Assembly: GCA_934256705.1 (NCBI GenBank)
Contig: CAKQPF010000012.1
Span: 1 to 64,000 of the forward strand
Reading direction: 5' to 3'
Origin: an uncultured Prevotella sp.
Lineage (GTDB): Bacteria; Bacteroidota; Bacteroidia; Bacteroidales; Bacteroidaceae
DNA: 64,000 nt
Below are positions 59,707 to 64,000 of this stretch, piece after piece. A program made the position numbers and the translations under genes. The first letter of the stretch is position 1, and each line of letters begins with the position of its first letter. A model generated the notes under the pieces. That model saw only the letters and a list, made by a program, of their open reading frames with translations. It was not told the DNA's origin and made no database searches.

Positions 59707-60372
59707 TTAGTCCTCCTCTTGCTTAGAGGTTTCGATATTGCTATCGTCACCATCGTTGTTAATATTTGTCTCTTTACTTGCAATGTTGCCGTCGTTTTCG
59801 CAGAAAGCGTTATATGCTTGCTGGACAGCTCTAAGGAAAGATCTTGAGGTAATGGTAGATGCGGTTATGGCATCAATATCGCCTCCGTCCTTGCTGACGG
59901 TGAAATTGTTGTCTTTTGGGCTGAGGCCTACGATGCAAGCCTTGCCTCCCTTACCTCCGTTCTCTGCTTTTTGGAACCAGGTATCAGCCTTTGCTCCAAG
60001 TCCTGGAGTTTCTGCAGTCTCAAGAATCGTGTATCCGAGGATTGTACCTTCCTTGTCGAAGCCGACGAGAACTGTAAGGTTTCCACCAAAGCCATTAGGG
60101 TCTGTTGACTGGATGGCAGTGCCTTTGTCTGTTTTATAGATGATGAATTTGAGGTCTTTATTATCTACATTGCGTGTCACCTCTTTGGTTTCATTTATGG
60201 AACACTGTCCTCCCATCACCTGTTCGATACCAGCTTTCAGCGTGTTCTGAGCAGCATCTTCACGAGGTTTGAGGGTAATGTTGTTGACATAAGCAAGAAG
60301 ACCTCCGCATATTACTGCCACGATGGTCAGGATTCCGACCATATTAGGCAAATTTGATTTGAGTTTTTCCAT
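59707..60372 (-). CDS. rnfG: Rnf complex subunit RnfG
   Basis: Membrane-anchored flavoprotein subunit with one N-terminal hydrophobic segment (about 12-30) and a periplasm-facing FMN domain, 221 residues. The covalent FMN is expected on a Thr in IDAITASTITSRS (about residue 178), the TAST/SGAT-type site. The acidic, Asn-rich tail (NINNDGDDSNIETSKQEED) is unusual compared with characterised RnfG proteins and may be a genus trait. Gap to rnfD is 21 nt. Confidence 0.9.
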   Translation of the reverse strand: MEKLKSNLPNMVGILTIVAVICGGLLAYVNNITLKPREDAAQNTLKAGIEQVMGGQCSINETKEVTRNVDNKDLKFIIYKTDKGTAIQSTDPNGFGGNLTVLVGFDKEGTILGYTILETAETPGLGAKADTWFQKAENGGKGGKACIVGLSPKDNNFTVSKDGGDIDAITASTITSRSFLRAVQQAYNAFCENDGNIASKETNINNDGDDSNIETSKQEED

Positions 60373-60393
60373 ATTATTACGTCCTCCTGATTA

Positions 60394-61395
60394 TTATTTG
60401 TTTGCTGGAACTTCGCCAAAACGCTTTGGTTTCACGTACATATTTATAAGAGGAGTGAAAGCATTCATGATGAGAATGGCGAAAGACATGCCTTCAGGAT
60501 AAGCGCCCCAGTTACGAATTACGATGGTAAGCACGCCGATAGCAATGCCGTAGATAATCTGTCCCTTGTGGTTCATTGGTGATGTGACATAGTCTGTAGC
60601 CATGAAGATTGCTCCAAGCATCAGACCGCCAGAAAGCAATACCTGAACAGGATTAGCGTAAACAGGGTTTGCTGCGTGCATCAAACCTGAAATGACAAAT
60701 ACCGTAGCGAGAATGCTGACAGGAATATGCCAGGTGATAATCTTCTTCCAAAGCATGTAAGCAAGGCCTAAAAGGAGTGCGATTGCACATACTTCACCGA
60801 TTGTTCCTGCACCCATACCGTTGGATGTGTTGCCAATAAGCATATCCATTGCAGAAGGGAGTTTGTCAAGGACAGAAGCGTCGCCGTTCTTGATGGCTTC
60901 CTTCATCACGGCAAGCGGAGTTGCGCCTGTGGTTGCATCCGTGTAGGAAGTCCACTGACCCTCCACTGGCCATGAAGTCATAGCCGTAGGGAAAGACACG
61001 AGGAGGAAACAACGACCTACGAGGGCTGGATTGAAAGGATTTTGACCGAGTCCGCCAAACGTCATCTTTGCAACGCCGATGGCTACGAGAGCACCGACGA
61101 TAATCATCCATATAGGGAAATTGGACGGAAGGTTCATTCCAAGCAAAAGACCTGTAACGATAGCTGAACCGTCATGAAGGGTAGGTTTGCGCTTGAGGAA
61201 TGCCTTGCAGATAGCCCATTCAAAGAACATACATGAGGCAACGCTCACGAGGCATACGATGGCAGATCCTATTCCAAAGAAATAGCAAGATGCCAAAAGA
61301 GCGGGCAATAAGGCAATTACCACTCCGTACATATTCTTCTCGACGCTGTCGTTACCGTGAGCGTGAGGAGATAATGAAACTACGAGTTTACTCAT
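60394..61395 (-). CDS. rnfD: Rnf complex subunit RnfD
   Basis: Membrane subunit with about ten hydrophobic segments, 333 residues. A covalent FMN is expected on the Thr in TDATTGATPLAVMK (about residue 156), the typical GAT motif. MSKLVVSLSPHAHG is the usual start with the HxH. The segment GLGQNPFNPALVGR (about 113) is strongly conserved in the family. It is followed by rnfG. Confidence 0.92.
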   Translation of the reverse strand: MSKLVVSLSPHAHGNDSVEKNMYGVVIALLPALLASCYFFGIGSAIVCLVSVASCMFFEWAICKAFLKRKPTLHDGSAIVTGLLLGMNLPSNFPIWMIIVGALVAIGVAKMTFGGLGQNPFNPALVGRCFLLVSFPTAMTSWPVEGQWTSYTDATTGATPLAVMKEAIKNGDASVLDKLPSAMDMLIGNTSNGMGAGTIGEVCAIALLLGLAYMLWKKIITWHIPVSILATVFVISGLMHAANPVYANPVQVLLSGGLMLGAIFMATDYVTSPMNHKGQIIYGIAIGVLTIVIRNWGAYPEGMSFAILIMNAFTPLINMYVKPKRFGEVPANK

Positions 61396-61449
61396 TGTTT
61401 TTTATATTTTTCTTGTTTTATGTTTATGTAGTTAAAAGAGGAATGGGAA

Positions 61450-62808
61450 TTATTTCTTGGCCGCACGGGAGCGTATAATGCCCATTACAGTCTGCTTGCC
61501 GAGGCGGATGTTGTCGAGCATAGGACGGTGAGCAGGACAGGTAAACTGGCACGAACCACACTCGATACATGATGTAATCATCTCTTTTTCAAGCATATCC
61601 CATTTCTTCAATGCACTTCCTGTAGCGAGAAGGAAAGGTTCGAGTCCCATAGGGCAAGCGCTGACGCACTTTGCGCAACGGATACAAGGCTGAGCCTCTT
61701 TACGGTGAGCGTCATCATCAGTGAGGATTGTTACGGAGTTCTGTCCCTTGCCTACTGGCACATCGAGTGAGTTGACCGCCTTGCCCATCATCGGACCACC
61801 TGCAAGAACCTTGTTTTCTCCATCAGGAAGACCACCACAAAGGTCGATGAGTTCCCCAAAGGATGTTCCCATCCTTACGAGGAAATTGCTTGGCTTGGCC
61901 AGTTTCTTGCCGGTCACAGTGGTGTATCTCTCAAAGAGAGGCTTGTGCTTCATCACGGCTTCATAGACAGCGACGGCAGTACCGGCATTCTGGACGATGG
62001 CACCCACATTGACAGGGATTGCAGGAGGCGCAGGAACTTGTCGTCCAATGACTGCATCTACGAGCTGCTTCTCTCCACCTTGTGGATATTTCTTGGCTAG
62101 AGGCACCACCTCTATATTGCTGATGCCCTTCTCCTGGAGTTTCTTTGCAAGGAGGTCAATGGCAGCAGGCTTGTTGTCCTCTATACCGATGTATCCCTTG
62201 TTTACTTTGGCACCAGCCATAAGGATTTTGACACCCTCAATGAGTTGGTCGCCCTTTTCCATCATCAGACGGTAGTCAGAAGTGATGTAAGGCTCACATT
62301 CCACACCATTTATAATGACGCATTCAGGCTTGGCGCCAGGAGGAGGACAGAGCTTTACGAAAGTAGGGAAGCAAGCACCGCCCATACCAACGACTCCTGC
62401 AGCCTTTATTCTGTTTACAATTTCCTCAGGTGTGAGCTCTGGATGCTCTTCAAGAGTTTCCAGTTTGTCGCTTCTGTCGATTGTCTCTTCCCATTCATCG
62501 CCTTCTACATTGATGATGATGGCAGGCTGGAGGTAGCCGGATGCGTTGATTGCATTGTCAACTTTGAATACGGTACCAGAGACAGAACTATGTATTGGTG
62601 CGCTGATAAAGCCGCCGGCTTCAGCAATGAGGGTGCCGACTTTTACTTTGTCACCTTTCTTTACCACGGGTTTTGCAGGAGCACCGATATGCTGGCTTAA
62701 AGGGAAAACAGCCTGCTTAGGCAGTGGGGCTGGCTGGGTAACGGCATCATTGCTCAGTTTGTTCTCATCTGGATGTATGCCGCCTATACGGAAAGTCTTT
62801 ATTTTCAT
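61450..62808 (-). CDS. rnfC: Rnf complex subunit RnfC
   Basis: Soluble, peripheral NADH-binding subunit, 452 residues. It has a barrel-sandwich N-terminal region (GDKVKVGTLIAEAGG), a Nqo1-like FMN/NADH domain (AGVVGMGGACFPTFVKL, about 130; quoted in part), and two [4Fe-4S] motifs: CIRCAKCVSACP (about residue 375) and CIECGSCQFTCP (about 414). It is the entry or exit point for NAD(H). rnfB ends 4 nt before its start, so it is coupled. Confidence 0.92.
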   Translation of the reverse strand: MKIKTFRIGGIHPDENKLSNDAVTQPAPLPKQAVFPLSQHIGAPAKPVVKKGDKVKVGTLIAEAGGFISAPIHSSVSGTVFKVDNAINASGYLQPAIIINVEGDEWEETIDRSDKLETLEEHPELTPEEIVNRIKAAGVVGMGGACFPTFVKLCPPPGAKPECVIINGVECEPYITSDYRLMMEKGDQLIEGVKILMAGAKVNKGYIGIEDNKPAAIDLLAKKLQEKGISNIEVVPLAKKYPQGGEKQLVDAVIGRQVPAPPAIPVNVGAIVQNAGTAVAVYEAVMKHKPLFERYTTVTGKKLAKPSNFLVRMGTSFGELIDLCGGLPDGENKVLAGGPMMGKAVNSLDVPVGKGQNSVTILTDDDAHRKEAQPCIRCAKCVSACPMGLEPFLLATGSALKKWDMLEKEMITSCIECGSCQFTCPAHRPMLDNIRLGKQTVMGIIRSRAAKK

Positions 62809-62811
62809 CTG

Positions 62812-63720
62812 TTAAGCCTCCTTTGCTTTAGGTTCTACATTAATCTTTTCTCCAGCCTCTGCCTTTGGAGCTTCTTCGCTCTTTGGCTTGAGTGGTGGGA
62901 GAGTAAACGTGCATTTGATAGCTCCTGTAGGGCATTCGCGGGCGCAAAGTCCGCAAGCCTTACACTTGTTGAAGTCGATGTAGCTGACATTGTTTTCGAT
63001 GGTGATAGCATCAAATTTGCAGACTTTCTGGCATTTGCCGCATCCGATGCAAGCAGCACCGCAGGCTTTCTTTGCCACAGCGCCTTTATCCTTGTTCATG
63101 CAGGCCACATAGACGCGGCGTTCGCGCTTTCCAACATTGCGTAATTCGATGATGTGACGAGGGCAAGCCTTTACGCAAGCACCGCATGAAGTGCACTTTT
63201 CCGGGTCAACCTCAGCGATACCAGTTTCCGGATTAACCTTGATGGCATCGAAATTGCAGGCTCTCTCACAGTCGCCCCCACCGAGACAACCGTAACCGCA
63301 GGCAGTATCGCCCGAACCGGTAGAGTTCATTGCCGTACAAGTGCGCAATCCGTCATAGATGACAGTCTTCGGACGCAATGAGCAAATGCCACCACATCTC
63401 ACTACAGCCACTTTCGGCTCACTGTTTGCGACAGCCATACCGAGAATGTCGGCTATCTTGCTCATACATTCAGCTCCTCCGACAGGACAGCTTAGTCCTT
63501 CGATAGAGCCGGCGTCAGCACCCTTTACCAGTGCGTCAGCCATTCCCGAACATCCTGGGAAACCGCATCCTCCGCAGTTTGCCTGAGGCAGGATTTCTGC
63601 AACTTGTGCGACTCTCGGATCTTCCTTTACAGCAAATTTCCTGGAACATGCGAACAGGATAGCAGAAGCTATGAACGCGATTATTCCCAAGGCAATCACT
63701 GCAGGTAAAATTAAGTTCAT
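62812..63720 (-). CDS. rnfB: Rnf complex subunit RnfB
   Basis: Ferredoxin-facing subunit, 302 residues. An N-terminal membrane anchor (about 1-25), then a four-Cys cluster CGGCGFPGCSGMADAL (about 52), then polyferredoxin motifs CTSCGACVKACP (about 172), CIGCGKCQKVCK (about 218) and CKACGLCARECP (about 250). The tail is Ala/Lys/Glu-rich. Larger than many RnfB (about 190 residues) because of the extra clusters, as is usual in Bacteroidetes. Follows rseC by 21 nt. Confidence 0.93.
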   Translation of the reverse strand: MNLILPAVIALGIIAFIASAILFACSRKFAVKEDPRVAQVAEILPQANCGGCGFPGCSGMADALVKGADAGSIEGLSCPVGGAECMSKIADILGMAVANSEPKVAVVRCGGICSLRPKTVIYDGLRTCTAMNSTGSGDTACGYGCLGGGDCERACNFDAIKVNPETGIAEVDPEKCTSCGACVKACPRHIIELRNVGKRERRVYVACMNKDKGAVAKKACGAACIGCGKCQKVCKFDAITIENNVSYIDFNKCKACGLCARECPTGAIKCTFTLPPLKPKSEEAPKAEAGEKINVEPKAKEA

Positions 63721-63741
63721 AATGATAAGTATTTTAAATAG

Positions 63742-64000
63742 TTAGTTGTTTATCTTGTCAATTCCAAATCCCATAATATTCTTCATGTATCCACGTAGGA
63801 AATAGAGCGCCAGATAGTAAGGTGTGAGGCTCGCAATTCCCGTCAGTGCCGCCACTCCTTCAGAAGTGCGGAAGACGGTGATGGCCGATATAATGGCCAG
63901 CATCATCAAGGCAAGAGGCAGTACAAAACCGAGGATTACAGCTTTGGTTCCTACGCCGACCGACTCTGTCACATTGACTTTGTCGCCTACAGAGAAGTCT
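63742..64000 (-). CDS. rseC: SoxR-reducing system protein RseC family, partial
   Basis: The 5' part of the gene lies beyond the right edge of the window. The visible 86 codons read FSVGDKVNVTESVGVGTKAV, then two hydrophobic segments (LGFVLPLALMMLAIISAI and ALTGIASLTPYYLALYFL), then a short basic/polar tail. This is the RseC plan (cytoplasmic Cys-bearing N-terminus, two membrane helices). In Bacteroidales it opens the rnf operon and may help assemble or regulate the complex. An apparent GTG start at 63972 is internal and should not be used. Confidence 0.78.
   Translation of the reverse strand, partial: DFSVGDKVNVTESVGVGTKAVILGFVLPLALMMLAIISAITVFRTSEGVAALTGIASLTPYYLALYFLRGYMKNIMGFGIDKINN

Noticed and set aside
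1..64000. tRNA or rRNA genes
   Set aside because: I saw no cloverleaf with conserved GTTCRA loop or rRNA motif in the gaps; a tRNAscan-SE run would be decisive.

Overview
The window looks like a chromosome segment of a Bacteroidales bacterium, most likely Prevotellaceae. The sequence shows many promoters of the Bacteroidetes type (TTTG, then 19-20 nt, then TAnnTTTG), weak or absent Shine-Dalgarno sites, and typical Bacteroidales neighbourhoods: an RprX/RprY-like pair, DUF4491, S9 dipeptidyl peptidase, a rnf operon with rseC, and ilv genes grouped with an acyl-ACP thioesterase. I see no rRNA, tRNA, CRISPR array, prophage or intact insertion sequence. The assignment to Prevotellaceae is inference.

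Layout. 1-0.96 kb is a repeat-bearing upstream region, followed by gyrA and a secreted TPR protein. 5.1-8.7 kb (minus) holds a secreted esterase and ligA. 8.9-10.8 kb holds trmD and an OmpA-like protein. 10.9-17.7 kb is the branched-chain amino acid cluster ilvD-ilvB-ilvN-thioesterase-ilvC, with a 224-bp MITE inserted between ilvC and its terminator. 18.1-21.3 kb holds deoD-nspC-serB. 21.8-23.5 kb (minus) holds ispE and a DMT transporter, divergent from dnaB. 25.3-27.2 kb (minus) is a small four-gene set. 27.35-31.8 kb is an aromatic amino acid operon (pheA, aminotransferase, DAHP synthase-chorismate mutase, tyrA). It is preceded by a leader peptide with four Tyr and four Phe codons in alternation and a complete attenuator. 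nagB and gdhA (minus) follow, separated by a 1.3-kb gene-free stretch full of inverted repeats. Then come a dipeptidyl peptidase, a radical SAM protein, and the minus-strand run lon-tgt-lptG-DEAD-box helicase, in which two 193-bp MITE copies bracket lptG. 46-48.9 kb holds rprX-rprY-yraN. 49.4-54.8 kb holds mazG, a lipoprotein gene, rnz, a nucleoside permease, a bifunctional-nuclease-like gene and rsmE. degP/htrA follows, then a cation efflux gene, an apparently unannotated structured small RNA, and the rnf operon (rseC-rnfB-C-D-G-E-A, minus), which runs off the right edge.

The coding content is mostly housekeeping and biosynthesis. The unusual content is between the genes: (1) the Tyr/Phe transcription attenuator; (2) a family of degenerate 22-nt units arranged as inverted tandem arrays, in three loci around a 5-nt centre, with a fourth decayed locus; (3) two MITE families, one with a perfect 9-bp target duplication; (4) several very long hairpins between nagB and gdhA; (5) a roughly 200-nt RNA gene with its own promoter and terminator. 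Protein-level oddities are a beta-clamp-like motif at the LigA C-terminus, a TGT lacking two of the usual zinc cysteines, and N-terminal extensions on IlvN and LptG.
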